A stretch of 34,888 bases of DNA from Caldifarciminota bacterium (GTDB lineage Bacteria > Hydrothermota > Tepidihabitantia > SM23-42), in NCBI GenBank assembly GCA_020353055.1, contig CP070686.1:2571766-2606653 (forward strand), in the 5' to 3' direction. Numbering within the stretch: position 1 is the first letter of the stretch; the number at the start of each line of letters is the position of its first letter. Positions 8,277 to 15,552 of the stretch are shown here, piece after piece. Under the pieces are notes generated by a model. It ran no database searches. It was given only the letters and a program-made list of their open reading frames with translations, and was not told where the DNA came from. The translations under genes were made by a program, and so were the position numbers.

Positions 8277-9047
8277 TTAGATCAGTCCCTTCTCTTTGAT
8301 TATTCCAGCCGTTCTCGCTGCAACCTCATCGGCACTGCCGGTTAGAATCTCAGCCCTCTTGCCTACGGGTGGCACGAAGAGTTCTTCAAGTGTGCTATTC
8401 GTTTTCGTCTCAACAGGGATATCCTCCTTCCCGAGGATCTTTATCTCCTTTCCAGCTGCCCTTCTTATGGCAATCAACGAAGCGTAACGCGGCTCATTGA
8501 TACCCGTCTGGACCGCAAACACTGCCGGCAAAGACATTTCGAGATGCTCGATCAGACCACCCTCGAGCTCACGGTTCACCCGCACCTTTTCTTCACTGAC
8601 TTCAACCTTGCTTACCAGAGTTGCGTGCGGTACACCAAGCATCTCCGCAAGCACTGGACCGACCTGGTAGTAACTATCGTCCGTTGCCATGCAGCCGGTG
8701 AATATGGCGTCGAATTTGATGTCTTTGATCACCTCTTTCAATAATGCGGCAGTTTTGAATCCATCCAGTTCACCGAAATCTTCCGCCTTTATCCTGACTG
8801 CGCTATCGGCGCCCTTGGCTAAAGCAATACGCAGAGTATCTTCGGCATCAGCCACACCCAACGAAATCGCGGTTATCGTCCCGCCAAATTTCTCTTTAAG
8901 CAGAATCGCTGCTTCGAGCGCGTATGTATCTGCCTCGTTCATATCGAAAGTCAAACGATCTTTCACAATATCCTTGCCCGAAGAGTCGACTCTGACCTCG
9001 GCTTCAGCAGTTTGGGGAACTCTCTTAATGCAAACGATCAGATCCAA
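8277..9047 (-). CDS. etfB: Electron transfer flavoprotein beta subunit
   Basis: The 256-residue partner of EtfA. The N-terminus reads MDLIVCIKRVPQTAE, as in ETF beta subunits, and the nucleotide-binding segment TGCMATDDSYYQVGPVLAEM (117-136) matches the region that binds AMP in ordinary ETFs or a second FAD in bifurcating ones. The family signature near 158-185 is present as NRELEGG through ETSLPAV-like residues (here EMSLPAVFAVQTG). Translation starts at TTG, supported by AAAGGAGG 5 nt upstream and by the conserved first residues. It opens the etfB-etfA-hdrA-hdrD run and is separated from the dehydrogenase gene upstream by a 138-bp AT-rich gap. Confidence 0.95.
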   Translation of the reverse strand: MDLIVCIKRVPQTAEAEVRVDSSGKDIVKDRLTFDMNEADTYALEAAILLKEKFGGTITAISLGVADAEDTLRIALAKGADSAVRIKAEDFGELDGFKTAALLKEVIKDIKFDAIFTGCMATDDSYYQVGPVLAEMLGVPHATLVSKVEVSEEKVRVNRELEGGLIEHLEMSLPAVFAVQTGINEPRYASLIAIRRAAGKEIKILGKEDIPVETKTNSTLEELFVPPVGKRAEILTGSADEVAARTAGIIKEKGLI

Positions 9048-9059
9048 AGCAACCTCCTT

Positions 9060-9175
9060 TAGAAAATCATAAATTCAAATTTATAAATCCTGAATAATGC
9101 CAAAATTCAAATATTGCATGTAATTCCGAGTTACGTATTTTGGTCATTTGGATTTGTTTGGAATTTCGTTTTTCG
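9060..9175. repeat. AT-rich intergenic segment with short palindromes
   Basis: The gap between the first acyl-CoA dehydrogenase gene and etfB is strongly AT-rich. It holds self-complementary strings such as ATTTATAAAT and AAATTCAAATTT, and motifs such as CAAAATTCAAAT and TTTGGATTTG that recur in spirit at 34725-34745. It looks like a degenerate dispersed intergenic sequence. A weak promoter for etfB could lie here (TTGAAT and TATAAA on the minus strand, but 19 bp apart). No reading frame is supported. Confidence 0.35.
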
Positions 9176-9185
9176 TGCTTAGAAT

Positions 9186-10328
9186 TTACCGAGTAAGTTC
9201 TCTCGCAATGACTATTTTTTGGACTTCGGATGTTCCCTCGTACAACTCAAGGATTTTAGCGTCACGGTACAGTCTTTCTACCGTGTAGTCCTTTGAATAG
9301 CCATAGCCACCATGAATTTGAACCGCTTTTCTTGCTACATCAACGGCAATGTCCGAAGCGTAGTATTTCGACATCGCTGATTCTTTGGAAAATCTCTGCA
9401 TACCTTTGTCTTTGCAGTAACCTGCGTAATGTACGAGAAGACGTGCCGCCTGAATTTGAGTCGCCATATCGGCAATCATTGACTGAATCATCTGGAAATT
9501 GCATACCGGCTGTCCAAAAGCCTTGCGCTCTTTTGAGTACTTCACTGCTTCATCCAGGGAGGCCTGAGCAATCCCGACCGCTTGAGCGCCTATGTCAATA
9601 CGTGAAACATCGAGCGTATTCATGCATATCTTGAAACCATCTCCCTCATTACCAAGGATATTTTCTTTCGGCACTTTGACATCCTCGAATATCAATTCGC
9701 AATTTGCAGTCGCTCTGATGCCCATAAGATCTTCATGATTACCAAGGCTGAATCCAGGCGTATCGCGTTCAACGATGAAAGCACTTATGCCCTTATGTTT
9801 CAATTCCCTATTTGTATAGGCAAACACAACAAAGGTACCGGCTTCACCGCCATTTGTGATGAACCGCTTTGTTCCGTTGAGGATATAGTGCCCACCATCC
9901 AGCTTCGCCGTCGATTCCATACCCGCAACATCAGAACCGGCGTTAGGCTCGGTGAGACCAAAAGCACCGATTTTCTGGCCGTTACACAACGACGGCAGGT
10001 ACTTCTTTTTCTGCTCTTCGCTCCCGAATTGTACAATTGGATAGGTCGTCAATGAGTTATTTACGGCAACGATGACACCAGTTGAAGCACAGGCGCGAGA
10101 AATCTCCTCGATTGCAATGGCCAGTGAAACGAAATCGAATCCCGAACCACCATACTGTTCAGGTACAATCACGCCGAGTAAACCCAACTGGGCCATTTTC
10201 TTTATGCTTGCCCAGGGGAATTCACCTGACTTGTCGATTTCTGGCGCAAGTGGCGCCAACTCGGTCTGTGCATACTTGCGCACCTCTTCCTGCAACATCT
10301 TCTGATCATTGGTCAAATCAAAATTCAT
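9186..10328 (-). CDS. Acyl-CoA dehydrogenase (short-chain/butyryl-type), catalytically complete
   Basis: Oxidises an acyl-CoA to the trans-2-enoyl-CoA with FAD and passes electrons to ETF. The 380-residue protein has all family marks: FGLTEPNAGSD at 123-133, KRFITNGG in the middle domain, KAFGQPV, QIHGGYGY at 337-344 and the catalytic base E364 in LYEGTSEVQKIVIAREL. The Glu lies in the position used by short- and medium-chain and butyryl-CoA dehydrogenases. Exact chain length or branching cannot be read from the motifs. The ATG follows GAAGGAGATATA, a strong ribosome-binding site. etfB lies 138 bp downstream, which supports direct coupling to this ETF. Confidence 0.94.
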   Translation of the reverse strand: MNFDLTNDQKMLQEEVRKYAQTELAPLAPEIDKSGEFPWASIKKMAQLGLLGVIVPEQYGGSGFDFVSLAIAIEEISRACASTGVIVAVNNSLTTYPIVQFGSEEQKKKYLPSLCNGQKIGAFGLTEPNAGSDVAGMESTAKLDGGHYILNGTKRFITNGGEAGTFVVFAYTNRELKHKGISAFIVERDTPGFSLGNHEDLMGIRATANCELIFEDVKVPKENILGNEGDGFKICMNTLDVSRIDIGAQAVGIAQASLDEAVKYSKERKAFGQPVCNFQMIQSMIADMATQIQAARLLVHYAGYCKDKGMQRFSKESAMSKYYASDIAVDVARKAVQIHGGYGYSKDYTVERLYRDAKILELYEGTSEVQKIVIARELTR

Positions 10329-10431
10329 TATATCTCCTTCATTGGATAAATTCCTAAGATCACAAATCCCAAAATGTCTAAACAGATAATAGTAAAAAGG
10401 TGTCGATCATTCCACTTCACACAAACACACC

Positions 10432-10476
10432 GTTAATTACGTTAATCACGTTATTATCGTTATTCCCGCTAACGAC
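10432..10476 (+). repeat. Tandem 9-bp array (GYTAATNNC type), 5 units
   Basis: Five consecutive 9-bp units: GTTAATTAC, GTTAATCAC, GTTATTATC, GTTATTCCC, GCTAACGAC. First G and last C are invariant, and TTA/CTA follows the G. The array lies about 105 bp upstream of the acyl-CoA dehydrogenase start at 10328 and is antisense to that gene. The same unit type recurs at 29059, 32323 and 34596. The last two units closely match the last two of the 29059 array. Confidence 0.75.
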
Positions 10477-10490
10477 ATATCACAAATATC

Positions 10491-10527
10491 ATCGTTGCGA
10501 GACCGCCGCAGGAGGACGCGGCAATCT
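10491..10527. repeat. REP-like imperfect palindrome
   Basis: The sequence begins ATCGTTGCGAGACC and ends GACGCGGCAATCT. The ends are imperfect inverted copies (TTGCGAG versus CGCGGCAA) around a GC-rich core. Sequences with the same TTGCGAG...GCGGCAATCT ends are common dispersed intergenic repeats in several bacterial phyla. Only one copy is in this window, so the family assignment is from memory of the motif. Confidence 0.5.
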
Positions 10528-10769
10528 AACAGAGAGAACATCTTTTAAGGTCGATGGTTCCGAAACACGATTCGGACAGCGGCGTCGTTCATCGAAACCG
10601 CTTTTCGCAGCCGTATCGCTTTTCGAAACAGGCCAACGTGATGAAAGCGGGCTCACCTCACAATTCGATACGCTGATTTTCTATGCCAGGTCAAGGAATC
10701 AGAAAAAAAATCGCGCGAGTATCCCAACCTCTGCCCATCAATAATGTGTCATCATTTCGCATTCCGCAT

Positions 10770-11906
10770 CTACTTTCCTAATATCTGCCGTGCGATGACG
10801 ATCTTCTGTATTTCGCTGGTTCCCTCGCCGATCTCCATGAGCTTCTCGTCTCTGATGAAACGCTCAACAGGATAAGTATCGGTAATACCAAGAAGACCAT
10901 GAATGTCGATAGCCATATTCGCTGCCTTCATACCTGCCGTCGAAGCGTAGTATTTGGCCATCGCAGCTTCCTTCACGAAAGGTAATCCGGCATCCTTCAA
11001 GGCAGCCGCCTGGTAGACCAACAAACGTGCGGCCTCGATATCTGTAGCCATCTCCGCGATCATCGATTGAATCGACTGGGACTTTGATAAAGGCTTGCCA
11101 GACTTCTTGTGCGTCTTGCTGAAGGACACCGCGGCATCCAGAGCGCCTTGACCGATACCGAGGGCAAGTGCACCGATAGATATTCTCCCACCATCCAGCG
11201 TCTCCATGAAGATCTTGAATCCGTCACCCTCTTGACCCAAAAGATTTTCCTTTGGAATCACGCAATCCTCAAAAATCAATTCCGAAGTGATAGACCCGTG
11301 TAAACCAAGTTTCTCCTCGTCCTTACCGTAGGAAAACCCTGGCGCGCCTTTTTCGACGACAAAAGCAGATATGCCATGATAACCCTTTGCCGGGTCATGA
11401 GTAGCGGTGATGATGATAACATCCGCAATACTCCCCGATGTGATAAACCGCTTGGCGCCGTTTAGTATGTATTTGTCGCCATCACTCTTTACCGTAGTCT
11501 TCGTTGCCGCGGCGTCTGATCCGGCTTCTGGCTCGGTCAGCCCAAATGAACCAATCTTTTCCCCTTTTGCCAAGGGTATGAGCCATTTTTGTTTCTGTTC
11601 CTCGTTACCTGCATAAAATATCGGGAAAACACCGAGCGATGAATGTGCAGCAAGAAATATACCGGTCGAGCCACAAACCCGACCTATCTCTTCGACCGCA
11701 ATCGAATAGTATAGCGTGTCGAGTCCGGCCCCACCGTATTTCTCTGGAACATATACGGCAGTTAGCTTCAATTCTGCCATACGCTTCACAAAATTCCACG
11801 GGAACTCGCCCGTCCTGTCGAGATCCCTTGCACACGGTGCTATTTCCTTCTCAGCAAAATCCCTAACCTTTGTTTGAAATTGCCTATGCGCATCACTTAA
11901 TATCAT
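10770..11906 (-). CDS. Acyl-CoA dehydrogenase, catalytically complete
   Basis: FAD-dependent oxidation of an acyl-CoA to enoyl-CoA. From the chosen start (MILSDAHRQFQ) it has 378 residues, with GLTEPEAGSD, KRFITSG, DIHGLLGI in place of the usual QIHGGYGY, and the catalytic E361 in GEGTSEIQKIVIAR. A longer frame upstream exists, but the ATG at 11906 is favoured: it overlaps the stop of the upstream dehydrogenase in ATGA and has GAGGAG in front. The coupling to the Glu-less paralogue suggests that the two products assemble together. The sequence differs clearly from the dehydrogenase at 9186-10328, so the two probably use different acyl-CoAs. Confidence 0.93.
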   Translation of the reverse strand: MILSDAHRQFQTKVRDFAEKEIAPCARDLDRTGEFPWNFVKRMAELKLTAVYVPEKYGGAGLDTLYYSIAVEEIGRVCGSTGIFLAAHSSLGVFPIFYAGNEEQKQKWLIPLAKGEKIGSFGLTEPEAGSDAAATKTTVKSDGDKYILNGAKRFITSGSIADVIIITATHDPAKGYHGISAFVVEKGAPGFSYGKDEEKLGLHGSITSELIFEDCVIPKENLLGQEGDGFKIFMETLDGGRISIGALALGIGQGALDAAVSFSKTHKKSGKPLSKSQSIQSMIAEMATDIEAARLLVYQAAALKDAGLPFVKEAAMAKYYASTAGMKAANMAIDIHGLLGITDTYPVERFIRDEKLMEIGEGTSEIQKIVIARQILGK

Positions 11907-13015
11907 GATAAAATCTCCTCTGCAATCATGCTCCTGAGATCGACCGGCCCCCCGCACAGAAGCTGGAGGGTTTTTGCATCACGAAAGTACCTTTCCACCG
12001 GGTAATCTCGCGTGTAACCATACCCACCATGTATCTGTATTGCCTTCAATCCAGATAACACCGCACCCTCACAACTGGTGAGACAAGCGACGCGCGCCAG
12101 CATTGAGAAATCCTCATTCTTGTCGGATCTACTCGCTGCTTCATAAACGAGCAATCTGGATTTTTCGATACTTACTTTGATCTCGGAAAGCATATCCCGC
12201 ACCATTGGAAACTCACAAATTGCACGACCGAATTGCTTACGCTCTTTCGAATACTTCACGGAAGCATCCAACGCAGCTTCATTCAACCCCAGCGCAATTG
12301 CGGAAAGCCCTATGCGAGCGTAATCATGCAGGGAACGTAGCGCCCTCAGACCATCAGCCGCGATCATCAATAGATCTTCCTCTTTCAGATCTCTATGCTC
12401 GACTTCCAATCCAGTTACACCGGCGCCGCACATACCCATCATCCTCACAGGGTATGCACTAACCACGGATTCGTTTTTGTCTAACACGCATAGCACAACG
12501 GACTGCCCGTACTTGGCAGGAACGATGAAGAAATCTGCTACCGCACCATTCAAAGCGATATCATTCCTGCCTGAAAGAAACTTTCCACCACCAGCAGAAT
12601 CAACCAGAAATCCGTATCCGGTGATTTCGGTCTCTGGATAGGACACGTAGCACCCGATACTCCCGGCCGAGATTTTCTTCAGATAGTTTTCTTTTGTCTG
12701 CGTCGAGGCGAATTCTGAAATAGACCGGGCAACGAAGCAATTGTTGACTGCAACCATCAGTGCCAGAGATGCAGAGGATCTCGATAATTCTTCAAGTGCG
12801 ACACAAAGAGTCATCGTATCCAATCCTGAACCGCCATACTGCTCGGGCACAGTCAAGCCGAATAAACCCATCTGTGAAATTTTTGCCAGTATCTCCGGCG
12901 GGATACGGCAATTTTTTTCAATATCTGAGACGACCGGGTCGAGTTCGGCCGCGGCGAACTTCCTTATTTCACCTCTAATCAATTTCTGTTCACTGTTCAT
13001 TTCTATGATGCTCAT
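11903..13015 (-). CDS. Acyl-CoA dehydrogenase paralogue lacking the catalytic glutamate
   Basis: A 370-residue member of the acyl-CoA dehydrogenase family with the normal N-terminal helical domain (GLTVPEQYGGSGLD at 53-66), KQFGRAI, QIHGGYGY at 327-334 and DYPVERYFRDAK. The active-site segment that normally reads YEGTSE is LCGGPVD here, so the base is Cys354. The alternative base position used by isovaleryl-CoA dehydrogenases (Glu just before Arg in helix G) is Ala233. The middle domain is also degenerate: TEPxAGSD is replaced by SYPETEITG. It may be a non-catalytic subunit of a heteromeric dehydrogenase with the 10770-11906 product, as in mycobacterial FadE/ChsE pairs, or an enzyme with altered chemistry. 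It is the first gene behind the 13189-13216 promoter; ATG preceded by GAGGAG. Confidence 0.9.
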   Translation of the reverse strand: MSIIEMNSEQKLIRGEIRKFAAAELDPVVSDIEKNCRIPPEILAKISQMGLFGLTVPEQYGGSGLDTMTLCVALEELSRSSASLALMVAVNNCFVARSISEFASTQTKENYLKKISAGSIGCYVSYPETEITGYGFLVDSAGGGKFLSGRNDIALNGAVADFFIVPAKYGQSVVLCVLDKNESVVSAYPVRMMGMCGAGVTGLEVEHRDLKEEDLLMIAADGLRALRSLHDYARIGLSAIALGLNEAALDASVKYSKERKQFGRAICEFPMVRDMLSEIKVSIEKSRLLVYEAASRSDKNEDFSMLARVACLTSCEGAVLSGLKAIQIHGGYGYTRDYPVERYFRDAKTLQLLCGGPVDLRSMIAEEILS

Positions 13016-13097
13016 GTTCGGTTATCTCCTCTAAATGATTACTACTCACTACCAGAAATGTCTGAGATGTATTTTGATGACGTTTTTATTGATATTT

Positions 13098-13150
13098 AAG
13101 CTACCGCCCTTGTCAGCACAAAGCGGTAACCAGGAATTGACCTTGCTGAC
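13098..13150 (-). promoter_or_regulatory. Structured mRNA leader: possible H-type pseudoknot or competing hairpins
   Basis: In the minus-strand leader of the dehydrogenase operon two complementary pairs interlock. Pair A is GUCAGCA (13150-13144) with UGCUGAC (13118-13112), 7 bp. Pair B is UACCGC (13128-13123) with GCGGUA (13107-13102), 6 bp and extendable by G-C and G-U pairs to 13130/13100. The order is A, B, A', B', so the stems either form a pseudoknot with loops of about 15, 4 and 4 nt or exclude each other as a switch. The 4-nt loop across the 7-bp stem is tight, so alternation is plausible. It lies about 85 nt before the ATG. It matches no riboswitch class I can recall. Confidence 0.5.
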
Positions 13151-13188
13151 CTCTCCGTGGATTAATATTGCGTTTTTTCAACCAGTTT

Positions 13189-13216
13189 ATTATATCCATT
13201 TCCGACGCGTTGTCAA
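13189..13216 (-). promoter_or_regulatory. Sigma70-type promoter of the dehydrogenase/ETF/Hdr operon
   Basis: On the minus strand TTGACA (13216-13211) and TATAAT (13194-13189) are both perfect, with a 16-bp spacer. Transcription should begin near 13182, leaving a leader of about 165 nt before the ATG at 13015. All genes from here to base 1 read in the same direction. Confidence 0.75.
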
Positions 13217-13348
13217 CTGCAGGCATGACCGTTTCTGGAAACGAAATCAAGCGTAAAATCCTGTAATCACGTAGCTTTCTGGCAAATGCATCCAGCCTCG
13301 TCAGCCTGGGGGCTTCATACTGTGGAAAGGGGTATAAGATTGTATTGA

Positions 13349-13362
13349 GCCTCTTCAGAGGC
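13349..13362 (-). terminator. Short hairpin just after the Gfo/Idh stop codon (weak terminator candidate)
   Basis: GCCTCT and AGAGGC flank a 2-nt centre (stem 5 bp with a 4-nt loop) directly after the stop codon at 13364. The following minus-strand sequence is not a U-run (UCAAUACAAUCUUAUA), so intrinsic termination is doubtful. The rest of 13217-13348 holds no gene I can support. Confidence 0.3.
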
Positions 13363-13363
13363 T

Positions 13364-14365
13364 TCAGCTCAAGGGTACCTTCACACCATTTCGTTTGATG
13401 GACTCATCAACTGCAGCAAGCATCTTCACAAGGCGCAGACCAGCCTCGCCGTCCGTCAATGGTGCGTGGCCTTGCTCGATCGATCCGAGAAATGTATCAA
13501 ACATCAGTACTAACGGCTCAATTTGGTCATATCCCAGCACCTCGGCACAACCTCTGCGATAGGAAATCGCCGGATGAGCAGAACCCTCGCCGCAGAGTAC
13601 ATCCACCCCCGAATCGAAGAGTCTTATCTTCTCCTGCATGCTCGTGTCATCAAATACGACCATCCGCTTCTTTGCACCGATAATCAACCTCCTCGTTTTA
13701 ACGGGAGATATCCAACTGACGTGTACATGCGCGACGATATCGTTCTCATAGTGTAATGTAATATGAGCGATTTCCTCTTGTTTGCTGCAGTGGAAACTGC
13801 CGACTCCGGAAACCGCGCGTGGCAGCTCACCGATGAGATAATCCAGAACGGCAAACTCGTGTATTGCCAGATCCCAGACAACATTCACATCTCGCTGCAG
13901 CATACCAAGGTTCGAACGTACCGCATCAAAATAGAGAATTTCACCCAGCATTTGCGAATCGATAAGTTGCTTCAGCTTCCTGACCGCACCGCTATAGACC
14001 GTTATGTGATCAACCATCAGCTTCAAATCGTGCAGTTTCGCCAATTCCACCAAATTCGCCGCATCAACGACCGAGCTGGTAAGTGGTTTTTCCACTAATA
14101 CATGCTTACCATGCTCGAGAGCCTGTCTGGCAGGCAAATAATGCGACGTTACGGGTGTGGCAATGACTACTCCCGTGATTTCGGGATTTTGCAGAATCTC
14201 ATGATAATCCGATACTACATTAACTTCCGGAAATTCACTGGATATTCTGTGCCGTCTCGCCTCATCAATATCATAACCATATATACCGTCGACACATGCA
14301 TGATTCAATAACTTGGGAATCAATCTTGGACCCCATTGACCGAGTCCGATAAGAGCAATCTTCAT
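13364..14365 (-). CDS. Gfo/Idh/MocA family NAD(P)-dependent oxidoreductase
   Basis: A 333-residue cytosolic dehydrogenase, probably acting on a sugar, nucleotide-sugar or inositol-like substrate. The N-terminal Rossmann fold has GLGQWG at 7-12 and ATPVTSHYLPARQALE at 69-84, followed by the family motif EKPLT at 92-96. The second domain carries DLAIHEFAVLDYL at 165-177, in which D165 and H169 occupy the catalytic positions of the family. Some nucleotide-sugar 3-oxidases (WlbA/WbpB) share this layout, but the exact substrate cannot be told. Its ATG directly follows the TAA of the receiver-PAS gene, so the two are one transcriptional unit. Confidence 0.9.
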   Translation of the reverse strand: MKIALIGLGQWGPRLIPKLLNHACVDGIYGYDIDEARRHRISSEFPEVNVVSDYHEILQNPEITGVVIATPVTSHYLPARQALEHGKHVLVEKPLTSSVVDAANLVELAKLHDLKLMVDHITVYSGAVRKLKQLIDSQMLGEILYFDAVRSNLGMLQRDVNVVWDLAIHEFAVLDYLIGELPRAVSGVGSFHCSKQEEIAHITLHYENDIVAHVHVSWISPVKTRRLIIGAKKRMVVFDDTSMQEKIRLFDSGVDVLCGEGSAHPAISYRRGCAEVLGYDQIEPLVLMFDTFLGSIEQGHAPLTDGEAGLRLVKMLAAVDESIKRNGVKVPLS

Positions 14366-15466
14366 TTATAAGAGTTCTACCGGGAGTATCATAACGGCTG
14401 CCAAACGCCTGTTTCTTATATTAACCCTATTTGCTATGATTACTACATCTCTATCATCACCGGGTCCATCCACGATCCTCGAAGCGAAGCTACCACCTTT
14501 GTTTCGCAATACTTCTATTAAACTGTCGATCGCACGCTCGGAAAACGTCGGTGCGAACAGACCTGCAATGGCAACGTTGAATATCATCCCGGGCTCCCGA
14601 CCGAAGAATTCGAGCGCCTTACGGTTTGCATCGACGATTTTATAATCTTCAATATCGATCAATAGTATCGGAAGCATGGATTCATCAAAAACCTTCTCAT
14701 ACGTGGTCATCAATTCAGACTGTGTCTCATAACTGAGTGTTGGTGTATGAAGATGATGCACGAATCCACCCCCTGCAAAAACCTGGGGATACACGTCGCA
14801 TGACAATCTCTCATCCAAACCCTTGAACTGAATCACATCGGATGCCATCTTGCCGCTAAGCATCGCCCTCCTGCCCGGACAGTCATCCGGTGCATTATCT
14901 GCGCCATGGAAAATATGATAACATTTTTCTCCAAGCACCTTGTTAACGCCTTTGCCAAGGCGCCGATAAGTCATCAAGTTCGCTCTCACGATATTGTAAT
15001 CGAGATCGATCAAGAAAATCGGGTCATCAATAGCATCTACCGTAGCCTCCCACTGTTTCTTTGCCTTCGTTATATTTGACAGCATATGTCTTTTTTCGCG
15101 CGAAATTCGCGCTTGCCGCAAGGTGCGCTTGGCAACATTCCTTATCTTTTCTTCGCTCAAAGGTTGTACCAGATATGAAGTTACATCATCTGTGTCTTGC
15201 CTGGAAATATAAGGAAACGCATAGCTCGTGATGAGCACTACCTCTGCCTCGGGAGCCATTTTTCTCACAATTTGGACGATTTTTTCGTATGGTTCGTCGT
15301 GAATGTGAACGTCGATAAAGACAATATCGTATTCCTTACCCTGGATGAGGAATGAAACACCCTTCGGCTTACTGGACGATGAAACGCCATGCCCCTCACT
15401 CCTGAGCGACTCGGTAATCGCATCAATGAGTCCCAAATCCTGACTGATTACGAGTATCTTGGCCAT
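14366..15466 (-). CDS. Response-regulator receiver domain with two PAS domains, no output domain
   Basis: A 366-residue signalling protein. Residues 1-118 form a receiver domain: phosphoacceptor D52 (FIDVHIH), T80 in LITSY, but the conserved Lys (normally KP) is Gln101 in LVQPLS, which usually weakens phosphorylation-dependent switching. A linker helix (about 120-140) leads to PAS1 (about 141-250; DAIDDPIFLID, then CYHIFHGADNAPDDCP) and PAS2 (about 258-366; MLPILLIDIEDYKIVDANRKAL). No kinase, GGDEF or DNA-binding domain follows, so the output may be through protein contacts. The start at 15466 (MAKILVISQD) is chosen over an upstream in-frame ATG because receiver homology begins there and GGAG precedes it. 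It is coupled to the Gfo/Idh gene. Confidence 0.87.
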   Translation of the reverse strand: MAKILVISQDLGLIDAITESLRSEGHGVSSSSKPKGVSFLIQGKEYDIVFIDVHIHDEPYEKIVQIVRKMAPEAEVVLITSYAFPYISRQDTDDVTSYLVQPLSEEKIRNVAKRTLRQARISREKRHMLSNITKAKKQWEATVDAIDDPIFLIDLDYNIVRANLMTYRRLGKGVNKVLGEKCYHIFHGADNAPDDCPGRRAMLSGKMASDVIQFKGLDERLSCDVYPQVFAGGGFVHHLHTPTLSYETQSELMTTYEKVFDESMLPILLIDIEDYKIVDANRKALEFFGREPGMIFNVAIAGLFAPTFSERAIDSLIEVLRNKGGSFASRIVDGPGDDRDVVIIANRVNIRNRRLAAVMILPVELL

Positions 15467-15552
15467 GGCGCTACTCCAGATTGCCGAGCAGCACAATATA
15501 AGAGAAAGGTGAAATGTCTATTTCGCTCCCGCTGCTGACCATGTTTGTGCTA

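Larger units (their letters stand above)
10329..10769. other. 441-bp intergenic gap with repeats, no gene
   Basis: Between two co-directional dehydrogenase genes. It holds a tandem 9-bp array (10432-10476), a REP-like palindromic sequence (10491-10527), a direct repeat of CGCTTTTCG about 25 bp apart near 10600-10623, and an A8 run at 10703-10710 (U8 in the minus-strand transcript) next to TCGCGCGA. The U-tract has no proper stem-loop before it, so I do not call a terminator. A reading frame on the plus strand across this gap has low-complexity composition and no family signature. Confidence 0.6.

Noticed and set aside
9048-9185. Promoter for etfB in the AT-rich gap
   Set aside because: TTGAAT and TATAAA occur on the minus strand but 19 bp apart, and AT-rich sequence gives such matches by chance. 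Not called.
10693-10715. Intrinsic terminator near the U8 tract
   Set aside because: TCGCGCGA next to the U-run is a palindrome without a loop, so no stable hairpin can form.
10400-10744. Plus-strand frame of 114 codons across the gap between two dehydrogenase genes
   Set aside because: It runs through the 9-bp array and the REP-like element, has low-complexity composition and matches no family. No ribosome-binding site precedes it.
10770-11957. Longer start of the second dehydrogenase (17 extra residues)
   Set aside because: The extra residues are out-of-frame translation of the upstream dehydrogenase. ATG 11906 overlaps the stop codon in ATGA and has GAGGAG before it.
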